Assembly (NCBI GenBank): GCA_041648665.1 | Contig: JBAZOP010000030.1 | Coordinates: 1-33,817, forward strand | Direction: 5' to 3' | Source: a bacterium | GTDB lineage: Bacteria > UBA10199 > 2-02-FULL-44-16 > JAAZCA01 | Length of the DNA stretch: 33,817 nucleotides | In this document: positions 8,125 through 15,480 of the stretch, one piece after another | Position numbering within the stretch: the stretch's first letter is position 1 | Layout of the letters: each line of letters starts with the position of its first letter | Notes under the pieces: model-generated | What the model saw: the letters and a program-made list of their open reading frames with translations, nothing else | The model's database searches: none | What the model was told of the DNA's origin: nothing | Program-made: the position numbers and the translations under genes

Positions 8125-8917
8125 GCATTCGAAGATGGTGGATGATCCCCGTCGCACACCCGCGCTCCTGCGCGCGGTGGCAAAAGCGGTGCGTCCAGGC
8201 GACCTCGTCCTCGACATAGGCACAGGTCTCGGCGTGCTCGCGATCGCCGCCGCCAAAGCAAGGGCTGCGCGCGTCTTCGCGATCGACATCGACGCCGAGG
8301 CGCTCGCCCACGCCATGAAGACCGCAAAGAAGGAAGGCGTGGCAGAGCGCATAACCTTCATCCACGGGCTCTCTTTCAATTGGAAGCCCGAAAAGCGCGC
8401 CGACGTGGCGCTCTGCGAGGCGGTGGGGAGTTTCGGATTCGACGAGAACATCCTCGCCACGCTCGCGGATGCGCGAAAGAGGCTCCTCAAAAAGGGCGCA
8501 AGGATCGTCCCGCAGCGGCTCGAACTCTGGGGTGCGTTGATCTCGCGCATGCCCAAGGTCGCGGAACCGGCGGAGATCGCGCGCATCCAAAAGGCCGACC
8601 TCATGGGCGCACCACAGATGATCGAGCAGGTCTCATTCTCCGGCAAAATTCCGAAATTTATCCACGCAAAAAAACGTTTCCCGATCGCAAAGGCCGGCAC
8701 GGCAAGGGCGCTCGCCCTCTGGCCGCGCGCAACATGGCATAAGGGAGAGGTCTCGGACGCCTCCCCGCTCGTTGCGGCCACGCACTGGAAACAGGGGATC
8801 ATGCCGCTGGAGCCCAGAAAATTCGCGCGAGGCGACAAGGCAGAGGTCGAGATCATCATCGAGCCGCATCCCGAAGATCCGTTCACGATGACAGAAAGGC
8901 TGTGGAGATGGATTTGA
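8102..8917 (+). CDS. PRMT-like class I SAM-dependent methyltransferase
   Basis: A 271-residue protein with a Rossmann methyltransferase core. Motif I is VLDIGTGLGVLAIAAAKA (about 40-57), followed by FAIDID, the ribose-binding acidic residue. The segment ALCEAVGSFGFDENIL resembles the double-glutamate loop of protein arginine methyltransferases, and the C-terminal half looks like the PRMT beta-barrel. Bacterial members of this type have mostly unknown substrates, so arginine methylation is only a suggestion. The gene overlaps the phosphatase by 23 bp and the following E1-like gene by 16 bp, which indicates tight co-translation. Confidence 0.75.
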   Translation: MKVSARHRHSKMVDDPRRTPALLRAVAKAVRPGDLVLDIGTGLGVLAIAAAKARAARVFAIDIDAEALAHAMKTAKKEGVAERITFIHGLSFNWKPEKRADVALCEAVGSFGFDENILATLADARKRLLKKGARIVPQRLELWGALISRMPKVAEPAEIARIQKADLMGAPQMIEQVSFSGKIPKFIHAKKRFPIAKAGTARALALWPRATWHKGEVSDASPLVAATHWKQGIMPLEPRKFARGDKAEVEIIIEPHPEDPFTMTERLWRWI

Positions 8918-9596
8918 GATACGCAAGAAACCTGGGGACCCTCGGCAAAGAGGGGCAAAAGAAACTTGCGTGCACACACGTGGCCATCGCGGGCGCGGGG
9001 GGACTCGGCGGGACTGTATTCGAGATCATGGTGCGTGCAGGCGTGGGAAAGATCACGATCATAGACTTCGACGTGTTCGAACCCACGAACCTGAATCGCC
9101 AACTGCTCGCCACCGAGAAGACACTCGGACAGAACAAGGCAGTCGCAGCGGCCGAGCGCGCGAGCGAGGTGAACAGCGAGGTGGAGGTAGTAGCGAGGCA
9201 AGATCGCCTGACCGACGCAAACGCAGAAAAACTGCTGGCCGGCGCGGACCTGATCCTCGATTGTCTCGGCAACATCCGCGATCGCTTCGCGCTTGAACGC
9301 GCGGCCCGCAAACTGGAGATCCCGATGGTGCATGCGGCGGTCGCAGGCTACCGCGGCCAGATCATGGTGGTCCGTCCGGACGGCCCGGGACTGAAAGCGA
9401 TCTACGGAAGCGAATCACATGCGCCTGCCTCAGGTGAAGAGACGACATTCGGCACACCGCCGGCTCCGTGATGGCCATCGCGGCAATGCAGGCGACCGAG
9501 GCGATAAAGCTCCTCACAGACCGCGGCGATTTGATGAAGGACAATATCTCCCGCATCGATCTCAACGAAGTCAGCATCAGCAGATTTACGATTTGA
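8902..9596 (+). pseudogene. ThiF/MoeB/HesA-type E1-like adenylyltransferase, frameshifted
   Basis: The N-terminal 189 residues are a typical E1-like ATP-dependent adenylyltransferase: VAIAGAGGLGGTV (nucleotide loop), IIDFDVFEPTNLNRQLL (Asp and the NxNRQ arginine) and LILDCLGNIRDRF. Such enzymes activate the C-terminus of small sulfur-carrier proteins such as ThiS or MoaD. The frame ends at TGA 9469-9471, but the family C-terminus VMAIAAMQATEAIKLL continues in the -1 frame from 9468 to TGA 9594-9596, ending NEVSISRFTI. Adding one G near 9467 would restore a full protein of about 231 residues. No CxxC zinc pairs are visible. It is either a recent mutation or an assembly error; no slippery heptamer is seen. 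Confidence 0.82.
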
Positions 9597-10845
9597 GAAA
9601 TTTTTTAACGGCATCGAGATGAGGCGCGATATGCTTCGGCATCTCGAAGGAGCGCATGGCGGCAGGCACGTCCTTGAGCCCGCTGCCGGTGATGAGCGCC
9701 ACCGCCTTCTCGTCGGATTTGATCGTCCCCATCGAAACAAGTTTGCACAACCCGGCTATGGACGCCGCTGCCGCAGGTTCAGCGAACACACCTGCAATGC
9801 GGCCAAGGAGCGAGATCGCCTCGAGTATCTGCGCATCCTCGACCGCGACCGCAACGCCGTTCGTGGACTCGAGCGCATTCATCACCCAGCGCCCGGCGCG
9901 CGGCACACCAACTGATATGGAGTCGGCAAAAGTGTCGGGCTTCGCCTCCGGCTCGATCTCGCTTGAGCGCGATTCAAAGGCGCGCACGATGGGAGCGCAG
10001 CCCGCGGCCTGCACGATCGCAAGCCTGGGCATCCGATCGATCAGCTTCATCTCCAGAAGATCTGCGAAACCGCCCTCGATGCCGGCCGCGATCACACCGT
10101 CGCCCGTGGGCACAATCACCCAGTCCGGCGCCGTATACCCGAGCTGCTCCCAGATCTCGAGCGCCGCGGTCTTCTTGCCCTCGACTGTGAAGGGATTGTA
10201 GGCGGTGTTGCGGTTGTACCAGCCGAACTCCTCGCACGCCTCGATCGAGAGCTCGAAGCACTGATCGTATGTCGCATCCACTGGAACGAGCCTGGCCCCG
10301 AAGATTGCGATCTGCGCGAGCTTCGCCTTTGGAGCGGATGCGGGCACGAAAATGACGGTTTCGATGCCGGATGCAGCGCCGAATCCGGCGAGCGCGGTCG
10401 CCGCGTTGCCGGTGGACGCGGTAGCCACAACCTTCTTCTTCAGCTCCCTTGCCACAGCTATGACCAGCGCCGAAGCCCTGTCCTTGAACGAGGCGGTCGG
10501 CGAGACCGTGTCGTCCTTGAGCCAGAGATTCGCCAGCCCGAGCTCCGCGCGCAGCCTCTCGGCCGGACGGAGAGGGGTGGTATTCACTATCAGCGAGGGT
10601 ATGGAGTCCGGCGACGCGATCGGGAGCAGGGACCACCACCTGGCAAGCCCGGCATAGGAGTTATCCGGGAACTTGCCGGCCTTCCGATTCTTCTTCATAG
10701 CATCGTAGTCGTACTTGCAGCGCAAGAGCCCGCGCAGCGGCTGCATCGGCGCGCGCCTCTTCGAGCACTCGGGACACAGATAGTCGGCCTCGGTCGAGAT
10801 CATATGATTGCCGCAATCTATGCACTCAAAGAGAAACGACCTCAT
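9586..10845 (-). CDS. thrC: Threonine synthase (PLP-dependent)
   Basis: A 419-residue fold-type II PLP enzyme converting O-phosphohomoserine to threonine. The PLP lysine lies in TASFKDRAS, and the phosphate-binding Ser/Gly loop is STGNAATALAG. An N-terminal zinc-ribbon-like segment (CIDC...CPEC) precedes the catalytic domain, as in many bacterial and archaeal homologues. ATG 10845 is preferred over ATG 10851, because AAGGGG lies about 5 nt before the former but directly abuts the latter. The 3' end overlaps the convergent E1-like gene by 11 bp. It follows preA by 12 bp, an unusual partner. Related enzymes such as cysteate synthase cannot be wholly excluded. Confidence 0.85.
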   Translation of the reverse strand: MRSFLFECIDCGNHMISTEADYLCPECSKRRAPMQPLRGLLRCKYDYDAMKKNRKAGKFPDNSYAGLARWWSLLPIASPDSIPSLIVNTTPLRPAERLRAELGLANLWLKDDTVSPTASFKDRASALVIAVARELKKKVVATASTGNAATALAGFGAASGIETVIFVPASAPKAKLAQIAIFGARLVPVDATYDQCFELSIEACEEFGWYNRNTAYNPFTVEGKKTAALEIWEQLGYTAPDWVIVPTGDGVIAAGIEGGFADLLEMKLIDRMPRLAIVQAAGCAPIVRAFESRSSEIEPEAKPDTFADSISVGVPRAGRWVMNALESTNGVAVAVEDAQILEAISLLGRIAGVFAEPAAAASIAGLCKLVSMGTIKSDEKAVALITGSGLKDVPAAMRSFEMPKHIAPHLDAVKKFLKS

Positions 10846-10857
10846 CTTCATCCCCTT

Positions 10858-12069
10858 TCAGCTTTGCGCTTCCTTCATCTCTATGCACATGGCCGGGCAG
10901 ATCGTGGAGCAAAGCGCGCAGCCGGTGCACTTATCATCATCCACCTTGGGCCGCCTCTCTGAATCGAGCGTTATCGCCCGATGTGCGCCGTCGCGGCAGG
11001 CGATCATGCACAGCCCGCAGCGCACGCAGATATCCTCGTCTATGCACGGCCGCCACTTCTTGCCGCGCAAGAGCGCATCGTGCTCCACGAGATTCGCCAG
11101 CGATCTGCCCGCGAGTTCACGAAGGCTAGCCACACCGAGGCGATCGAGATGAAACGCCATCCCCTCTCTTAAGTCTGTCACGATATCGAAACCGTAGTGC
11201 ATGACCGCGGTGCAGAACTCGACGACAGAGGCGCCCAGCAGCACAAACTCCAGCGCGTCCCTCCAACTCACCGCGCCGCCGCTGGCCGCGATCGGCATCC
11301 GCGCGCGCCTCGCGACCTCGGCCACACAGCGCAGCGAGATCGGCTTTATGGCCGGACCCGAAAGCCCTGAATACGTCGAGCTCCCGGCGATATTGGGGAT
11401 CGGAACCCCTTGATCGAGATCGATCCCCATCAGCGCGGGCACGGTGTTGCCCACGCAGACCGCATCTGCACCCGCCCCTTTGACGGCAAGGGCGATCTCG
11501 GCAATGTCGGCGACCTGCGGCGTGAGTTTTATAATGATGGGGGTCTTGCCGGCAGCTTCCCTGATCCAGCCCGCCACCTCGGCGGATGCGGCCGCGTCCT
11601 GGCCCAGCATGGCGCCCGGTTTGAGTCCCATGCTCCCCTGCGGGCAGGAGAAGCTGCATTCGATGAGCTCCGCCCCCGCGGCAGCGGTGCGCCTGGCCAG
11701 CTCCTGCCAGGAGGCCTTGTCCTGGCCGCTGATCGAGGCGATCACGCGTTTGTCGGGAAATTCCGCCTTGAGCGTCACGATCCTCTTCTCCACCTCTGAT
11801 ATGCGATGCTCGCTCACGAGGTCGATGTTGCCCATGCCAACGAGCCGCTCGGAGCCTGAATCCATGCCGCTCATCATCGGGTTAACGAGATCGACCTTCG
11901 CTGCCTCCACCGAGGTCGTCTTGAGGACCGCGCCCGCCCAGCCGAGCTTGAACGCGTCGCGCACCATCTCGATGTCGTCCGTCGGCGGCGCTGCGGCGAG
12001 GATAAAGGGGGTCTCGAAATTTACCCCGCAGAATTCCATGGATAGATCGGCCTTGGGCTTTGGGAACAT
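10858..12069 (-). CDS. preA: PreA-type dihydropyrimidine dehydrogenase catalytic subunit
   Basis: A 403-residue FMN- and Fe-S-containing reductase of the dihydroorotate dehydrogenase-like TIM-barrel family. The barrel (about 1-320) has the catalytic-loop motif CSFSCPQG with Cys142 and the FMN phosphate region near ASGGAVSW. The C-terminus carries two [4Fe-4S] ferredoxin motifs, Cys348/351/354/358 and Cys381/384/387/391. In E. coli, PreA with PreT reduces uracil and thymine to dihydropyrimidines. Here PreT is encoded 1.15 kb away across an inserted-looking island. Within a ygeW/ygeY/ssnA cluster, the pair could instead stand in for YgfK, which fuses the same modules. No Shine-Dalgarno sequence precedes the ATG. 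Confidence 0.88.
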   Translation of the reverse strand: MFPKPKADLSMEFCGVNFETPFILAAAPPTDDIEMVRDAFKLGWAGAVLKTTSVEAAKVDLVNPMMSGMDSGSERLVGMGNIDLVSEHRISEVEKRIVTLKAEFPDKRVIASISGQDKASWQELARRTAAAGAELIECSFSCPQGSMGLKPGAMLGQDAAASAEVAGWIREAAGKTPIIIKLTPQVADIAEIALAVKGAGADAVCVGNTVPALMGIDLDQGVPIPNIAGSSTYSGLSGPAIKPISLRCVAEVARRARMPIAASGGAVSWRDALEFVLLGASVVEFCTAVMHYGFDIVTDLREGMAFHLDRLGVASLRELAGRSLANLVEHDALLRGKKWRPCIDEDICVRCGLCMIACRDGAHRAITLDSERRPKVDDDKCTGCALCSTICPAMCIEMKEAQS

Positions 12070-12075
12070 GCGGGG

Positions 12076-12104
12076 AGATTACGGGTTGCCTATTGGGAGG
12101 TCAA
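12076..12104 (-). promoter_or_regulatory. Candidate promoter of preA, possibly leaderless
   Basis: Reading on the minus strand, TTGACC (12099-12104) is followed after exactly 17 bp by TAATCT (12076-12081), and only 6 nt separate the latter from the preA ATG. Transcription would then begin at or next to the A of the start codon, which agrees with the absence of a ribosome binding site. The -10 match is modest. Confidence 0.45.
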
Positions 12105-12143
12105 GTATTGAGACTTACGTGAAATGGGCAGATTGCAGATCGT

Positions 12144-12351
12144 TGCGACAGGCTCTCGGGTCCGCCCCATTGCGACGGCGCCACTCGCTCCGTTACTCGT
12201 CTGGAAAAATCGGCTGGTTTCTGTGAACTTGGTGTCTTCCTGCCTGTCAGGCCCCAAGCACACGAAACCAGTCCGATTTTTCCATTCCTCATACACTACG
12301 CTCGAAACCGCGCCCGATTGTCGCAAAGGGGCGTCCCCTGCGCCTCTCGCA
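12144..12351. repeat. Imperfect palindrome of about 208 bp upstream of the HicB-like gene
   Basis: The outer arms are 12144-12176 and 12320-12351 (26 of 33 positions complementary, ending in TGCGA and ATTGCGAC / GTCGCAAA). The inner arms are 12202-12225 and 12259-12284 (TGGAAAAATCGG...TTTC against its complement, one bulge). A further CTTGG/CCAAG pair at 12228-12232 and 12254-12258 closes an apical hairpin. Transcribed or single-stranded, this would fold into one long bulged stem. No long open frame with recognisable protein features covers it. It resembles a MITE- or REP-derived structure, but no family was recognised. Confidence 0.75.
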
Positions 12352-12355
12352 GTGA
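12322..12355 (+). repeat. 34-bp direct repeat, left copy
   Basis: The segment CGCAAAGGGGCGTCCCC and the following 17 bases recur at 12911-12944 with a single mismatch. The two copies bracket the HicB-like gene. This copy also forms most of the right outer arm of the 208-bp palindrome. The GGGGCGTCCCC core is itself an inverted repeat, a shape common in REP-type elements. Confidence 0.85.
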
Positions 12356-12382
12356 GCCTACGGGAGGACACGAAAATGCTGA

Positions 12383-12411
12383 TTGACCTCGTATATATAT
12401 TTATATACATT
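12383..12411 (+). promoter_or_regulatory. Promoter and candidate operator of the HicB-like gene
   Basis: TTGACC (12383-12388) and TACATT (12406-12411) are separated by 17 bp. Within the spacer, and overlapping the -10 box, lies the inverted repeat GTATATA-tatt-TATATAC (12391-12408). This is a likely binding site for the Xre-type DNA-binding domain of the downstream gene, which would give autorepression as in other HicB proteins. Autorepression is inferred. Confidence 0.6.
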
Positions 12412-12450
12412 TACTATGAAGTAATGGGAAAGCATGTTACGGAGGAAATG

Positions 12451-12891
12451 ATGTGCGTGAACTTTGAGGGTTATGTCTGGAGGGAGGGCAGCCACTGGCC
12501 TGTGGAGGTGCCGGCGCTGGACGTCATCACCCAGGGGCGCTCAAAAAAAGACGCCTACTCGATGATCAAAGAGGCGATCGAGCTCCTCGTCGATCGAAAG
12601 GGATTCGAGATCATGGTCGTTCCCATCGACGCCGACCGTTTCGTCCTGCGCGCGAAGCGGACCGAGGACGACGCCCTGCTCATCGCGCTCCTTCTCAAGC
12701 AGCAGCGAGCCAAGTACGGGCTCAGCACAAGTGAGCTCGCACAACGCCTGGGCATAACCAAGCACGCCTATGCCCAGTATGAACAGGCCAGGTCTCTGCC
12801 GAGCCTCACCAAGATACAGGAGTTTCTTGCCGCGATGGACAAGGATGCAGTGTTCGCCGTCAACATCCTCAAATCCCCCCACGCGGCGTGA
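12451..12891 (+). CDS. HicB-like protein with C-terminal Xre helix-turn-helix
   Basis: A 146-residue protein. ATG 12451 was chosen because GGAGG lies 5 nt upstream; ATG 12424 and an upstream run through the palindrome were not favoured. Residues 1-50 match the HicB antitoxin fold (GYVWREGSHWPVEVPALDVITQG, then a helix with KEAIELLV). Residues 80-132 are an Xre-type DNA-binding domain (LSTSELAQRLGITKHAYAQYE). HicB normally neutralises the HicA RNase toxin, but no HicA-like frame is visible on either side, so this is a solitary regulator or a remnant. It is the only plus-strand gene in a minus-strand stretch and is flanked by repeats, which suggests insertion. Confidence 0.75.
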   Translation: MCVNFEGYVWREGSHWPVEVPALDVITQGRSKKDAYSMIKEAIELLVDRKGFEIMVVPIDADRFVLRAKRTEDDALLIALLLKQQRAKYGLSTSELAQRLGITKHAYAQYEQARSLPSLTKIQEFLAAMDKDAVFAVNILKSPHAA

Positions 12892-12893
12892 GG

Positions 12894-12948
12894 TGTATCA
12901 CTGCGACAGGCGCAAAGGGGCGTCCCCTGCGCCTGTCGCAGTGATACA
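12894..12948. repeat. Perfect 21-bp inverted repeat (55-bp hairpin) with the right direct-repeat copy
   Basis: Arms 12894-12914 and 12928-12948 are perfectly complementary (TGTATCACTGCGACAGGCGC and one more base), and the 13-nt centre AAGGGGCGTCCCC folds further through GGGG/CCCC. It begins 2 nt after the HicB-like stop codon and contains the second copy of the 34-bp direct repeat (12911-12944). No T-run follows, so it is not a standard intrinsic terminator, although it may protect the 3' end of the mRNA. A REP-like element is the best label. Confidence 0.85.
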
Positions 12949-12990
12949 TCTTAAGGCTACGTTAAGGTACAGAGTGCCAGCTTGACGAAA

Positions 12991-13187
12991 AGGATCGGGA
13001 TGTCCTTGCCTGAGCGACTTTGGAGGCGCCTACGGAGCGGAGCGTATGAGGAAGCGAAATCTTCTATTGATTCTTCGGCTTAAGGGCTGACAAGCGGAAG
13101 ACACTTAAGCCGAAAAGAAGCAAAGAAGATTTCGCGACAAGTAGCGTAGCGAAGTGCCGGGGAGCGAAGGAAGGATATCCCGATCCT
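12991..13187. repeat. Second large imperfect palindrome (about 197 bp) next to the 3' end of preT
   Basis: The outer arms 12991-13007 and 13171-13187 (AGGATCGGGATGTCCTT against its complement) match at 16 of 17 positions. The inner arms 13054-13084 and 13104-13135 match at most positions (GCGAAATCTTCT...TTCGGCTTAAG), around a 19-nt loop. The segments between the two pairs are only partly complementary. It ends 32 bp before the preT stop codon. It is not alignable by eye to the first palindrome, so it seems a different element. With the neighbouring hairpin it fills the gap 12892-13219, which has no other gene. Confidence 0.75.
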
Positions 13188-13219
13188 TTCCGTCTGCCGA
13201 CGCCGCCATTACAGCAGAA

Positions 13220-14473
13220 TTATCTTTTAAGATATTCATCCATCCTGATCGCGGCGAGTTTGCCGTGGCCCACGGCGAAGGCGGCGGTGCCGCCGCCGGC
13301 GACCATGTCACCGCCCGCGAAGATCCCCTCCTCCGAGGTCGCAAAGCTCTGCGTGTCCACGGCGAGCAGCCCCTGGGGCGTTGCGCGCAGATGGAAATCG
13401 CTCTCCAGCCCCTGGCCAAGCGCCATGACGACCGAGTCGCACGCGACCGTGAACTCCGGGCCCTCCACGTCGTAGCCCTCGGCCATGCCGCGCACGCGCT
13501 CGCGCCAGCGCACGCGCACACACTTCGCGCCCGAGACGTTGCCCTTGCCGATGAAGGAGTGGACCACGGTGCGGAAATAGAACTCCACGCCCTCGTCCCA
13601 TGCGGCGTCGACCTCCTCCGGATACGCCGGCATCTCGAGCTGGGTGCGGCGGTAGAGCACGAGCACCTGGCTGCCCGCCTTTCGCGCCACGCGCGCCGCG
13701 TCGAGCGCCGTGTCTCCGCCGCCGATCACGACCACGCGTTTGCCGAGCTCCGGGGGCACACCCTGCTTCGCGAGCCGGAGCAAATCGAGCGCCTGGTAGA
13801 CGCCCGGGAGCTCGCGGCCCACGAAATCCGCCTCGCGCGATTTCGAGAGCCCTGTTGAAATGAATACAGCGGCGCTGCCCTCTGAGATCAGCCTCTTCGG
13901 ATCATCGATCGCCTGGCCGAACCTAATTTCCACGCCGAGCTTCTTTATGAATGCGATCTCGAACTCCACAACCTCAGGAGGGAGCCTGAATGAGGGGATG
14001 CAGGCACGCAGCATGCCGCCTGCCGCCTCATCGCGCTCGAAGAGCGTGACCCTGTGCCCCCTGATCGCGAGCTCCGCAGCTGCCCCGAGCCCCGCGGGCC
14101 CTGCGCCGATCACGGCCACGTCCTTGCCCTCGCGCGAAGGGGACCTGGGCTCGATCATCCCGTTTTTCATCTCCCAGTCCATGACGAAGCGCTGCAACCC
14201 CCTGATGTCGATGGGACGCGCGAGTCCCTTTGCCGTGCACTTGTTCCCGCAGAGCGCGCCTGAGGGGCATATTCGGGCGCATGAGCCCGCGAGCACGTTG
14301 GAGCTGCGCAGCATCCTCACGGCGCCGTCCATGTTGTCGAATCGGATCTTGCGTATGAATGCGCGCGGGTCCACACCTGCAGGGCAGTCGCAGGCGCACG
14401 GCGGATCGGCGCACATGAGACAGCGGTTCGCCTCCAGCTTTGCCGTGACCTGAGTGTATGCTTCAACGCTCAT
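13220..14473 (-). CDS. preT: PreT-type NAD(P)H oxidoreductase (glutamate synthase small-subunit family)
   Basis: A 417-residue FAD- and Fe-S-containing electron-input subunit. The N-terminal cysteine-rich domain has CLMCADPPCACDC (18-30) and SCARICPSGALCGNKC (about 63-80), binding [4Fe-4S] clusters. An FAD loop VIGAGPAGLGAAAE and a second NAD(P) loop VVIGGGDTALDAARVA follow, and the C-terminus has FAGGDMVAGGGTA. In E. coli PreT passes electrons from NADH to PreA. It overlaps ygeW by 4 bp (ATGA), so the pair is translationally coupled. Together with preA it has the parts of YgfK (DHOD-like, GltD-like and ferredoxin modules), which suggests it powers the reductive step of the catabolic cluster. 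Confidence 0.88.
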   Translation of the reverse strand: MSVEAYTQVTAKLEANRCLMCADPPCACDCPAGVDPRAFIRKIRFDNMDGAVRMLRSSNVLAGSCARICPSGALCGNKCTAKGLARPIDIRGLQRFVMDWEMKNGMIEPRSPSREGKDVAVIGAGPAGLGAAAELAIRGHRVTLFERDEAAGGMLRACIPSFRLPPEVVEFEIAFIKKLGVEIRFGQAIDDPKRLISEGSAAVFISTGLSKSREADFVGRELPGVYQALDLLRLAKQGVPPELGKRVVVIGGGDTALDAARVARKAGSQVLVLYRRTQLEMPAYPEEVDAAWDEGVEFYFRTVVHSFIGKGNVSGAKCVRVRWRERVRGMAEGYDVEGPEFTVACDSVVMALGQGLESDFHLRATPQGLLAVDTQSFATSEEGIFAGGDMVAGGGTAAFAVGHGKLAAIRMDEYLKR

Positions 14474-15480
14474 TCTCTTCCGCCCATGGTCAGCGCCATG
14501 ATCGCCTTTGCGGTGTGGAGGCGGTTCTCGGCCTCGTCGTAGATGATGGAATGGCGCTCGTCGTCTATCACCTCGTCGGTCACTTCCCTGCCGCGGTCCG
14601 CCGGCAGCGCGTGCATGTATTTCACATCTTTTGCAGCGAGCTCAATCCGCCGCCTGTCGCAGATCCAGTCCTTGTGCCTCTGGAGGTTCTCCTTCATAGC
14701 GCGTTTCTGCTCGTCGCTGTCCTCCCACTTCGGAAAATGGGCGAACCCTCCCCAGTTCTTCGGGATCACGACCTGCGCGCCGCGAAAGCCCTCGTCCATG
14801 TCGCTTACGAACTTAAGACTCCCGCCGCCCTCGGCCGCGTTCTTTTTCGCCTGTTTCACGATCCCGGCCTGGAGCGGGAACTCGGGCGGCGCGGCAACGG
14901 CGACGTCCATGCCGAAGCGCGTGAAGAGCAGAATCTGCGACTGCGGCACAGAGAGCGGTTTCGCGTGACTCTCGGCATACGCCCAGCTGATCGTCACCTT
15001 GAGGCCCTTCAAATTTTTCCCGAACTTCTCCTGCATCGTCATGATGTCGGCCATCACCTGCATCGGATGATACACGTCATCCTGCAGCGACATGACCGGT
15101 ATCTCGGAGTGCTCCGCAAGCTCGCGCAGGTACTTGTTGCCGATATCATAGAAACAGTTGCGGCATGCGATCGCGTGCCCCATGCGCGAGAGGACGATCG
15201 CGGTGTCCTTGGCGGTCTCGCCGTGGGTGAGCTGCATCTTGTCGGGCGTGAGGTCGTGCGAATTGCCTCCGAGCTGCGTGATGCCGCAGCCCATGGAGTT
15301 GCGCGTGCGGGTGGACTGCTCGTAGAAGATCATGAACACGGTCTGGTTCTTGAGCCAATCCGTGACCTTGCCCTTTCTCTTCAGCTCCTTGAGCTCGCAG
15401 GAGAGATCCAGCGCACGGTCGATCTCATCCCTCGTCCAGTCCTGTGTCGTGATGAATGGCCTGCCTTTGAGAGTAGACAT
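14470..15480 (-). CDS. ygeW: YgeW-type carbamoyltransferase (knotted aspartate/ornithine carbamoyltransferase family)
   Basis: A 336-residue member of the aspartate/ornithine carbamoyltransferase superfamily. The carbamoyl-phosphate loop is STRTRNSM, and HGETAKDTA, HPMQVMADI, WAYAESHAKPLSVPQS and MHALPADR align by eye with E. coli YgeW (HGETVRETA, HPTQSMADL, WAYSPSYGKPLSVPQG, MHCLPADI). In ureide breakdown such enzymes can run backward, splitting a carbamoyl compound to carbamoyl phosphate, which yields ATP. ATG 15480 is preferred (MSTLKGRPFITT) although ATG 15501 is possible. An intrinsic-terminator-like hairpin lies immediately before it. The true substrate is unknown. Confidence 0.88.
   Translation of the reverse strand: MSTLKGRPFITTQDWTRDEIDRALDLSCELKELKRKGKVTDWLKNQTVFMIFYEQSTRTRNSMGCGITQLGGNSHDLTPDKMQLTHGETAKDTAIVLSRMGHAIACRNCFYDIGNKYLRELAEHSEIPVMSLQDDVYHPMQVMADIMTMQEKFGKNLKGLKVTISWAYAESHAKPLSVPQSQILLFTRFGMDVAVAAPPEFPLQAGIVKQAKKNAAEGGGSLKFVSDMDEGFRGAQVVIPKNWGGFAHFPKWEDSDEQKRAMKENLQRHKDWICDRRRIELAAKDVKYMHALPADRGREVTDEVIDDERHSIIYDEAENRLHTAKAIMALTMGGRE

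Noticed and set aside
9455..9475. Programmed -1 frameshifting in the E1-like gene
   Set aside because: No slippery heptamer (X XXY YYZ) is found at the shift point and no such control is known for this family, so mutation or sequence error is preferred.
12124..12450. N-terminal extension of the HicB-like gene through the palindrome
   Set aside because: The extension covers the palindrome and promoter, has no recognised domain, and lies upstream of a good ribosome binding site with ATG at 12451.
12144..13187. Integron attC site or CRISPR array
   Set aside because: The palindromes lack the attC core-site sequences (RYYYAAC/GTTRRRY in matching positions) and no regularly spaced repeats are present; no integrase gene is near.
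13105..13521. Minus-strand frame overlapping the end of preT and the second palindrome
   Set aside because: It is an alternate frame of preT that runs on into the palindrome; composition is Arg/Ala-rich and there is no family feature.
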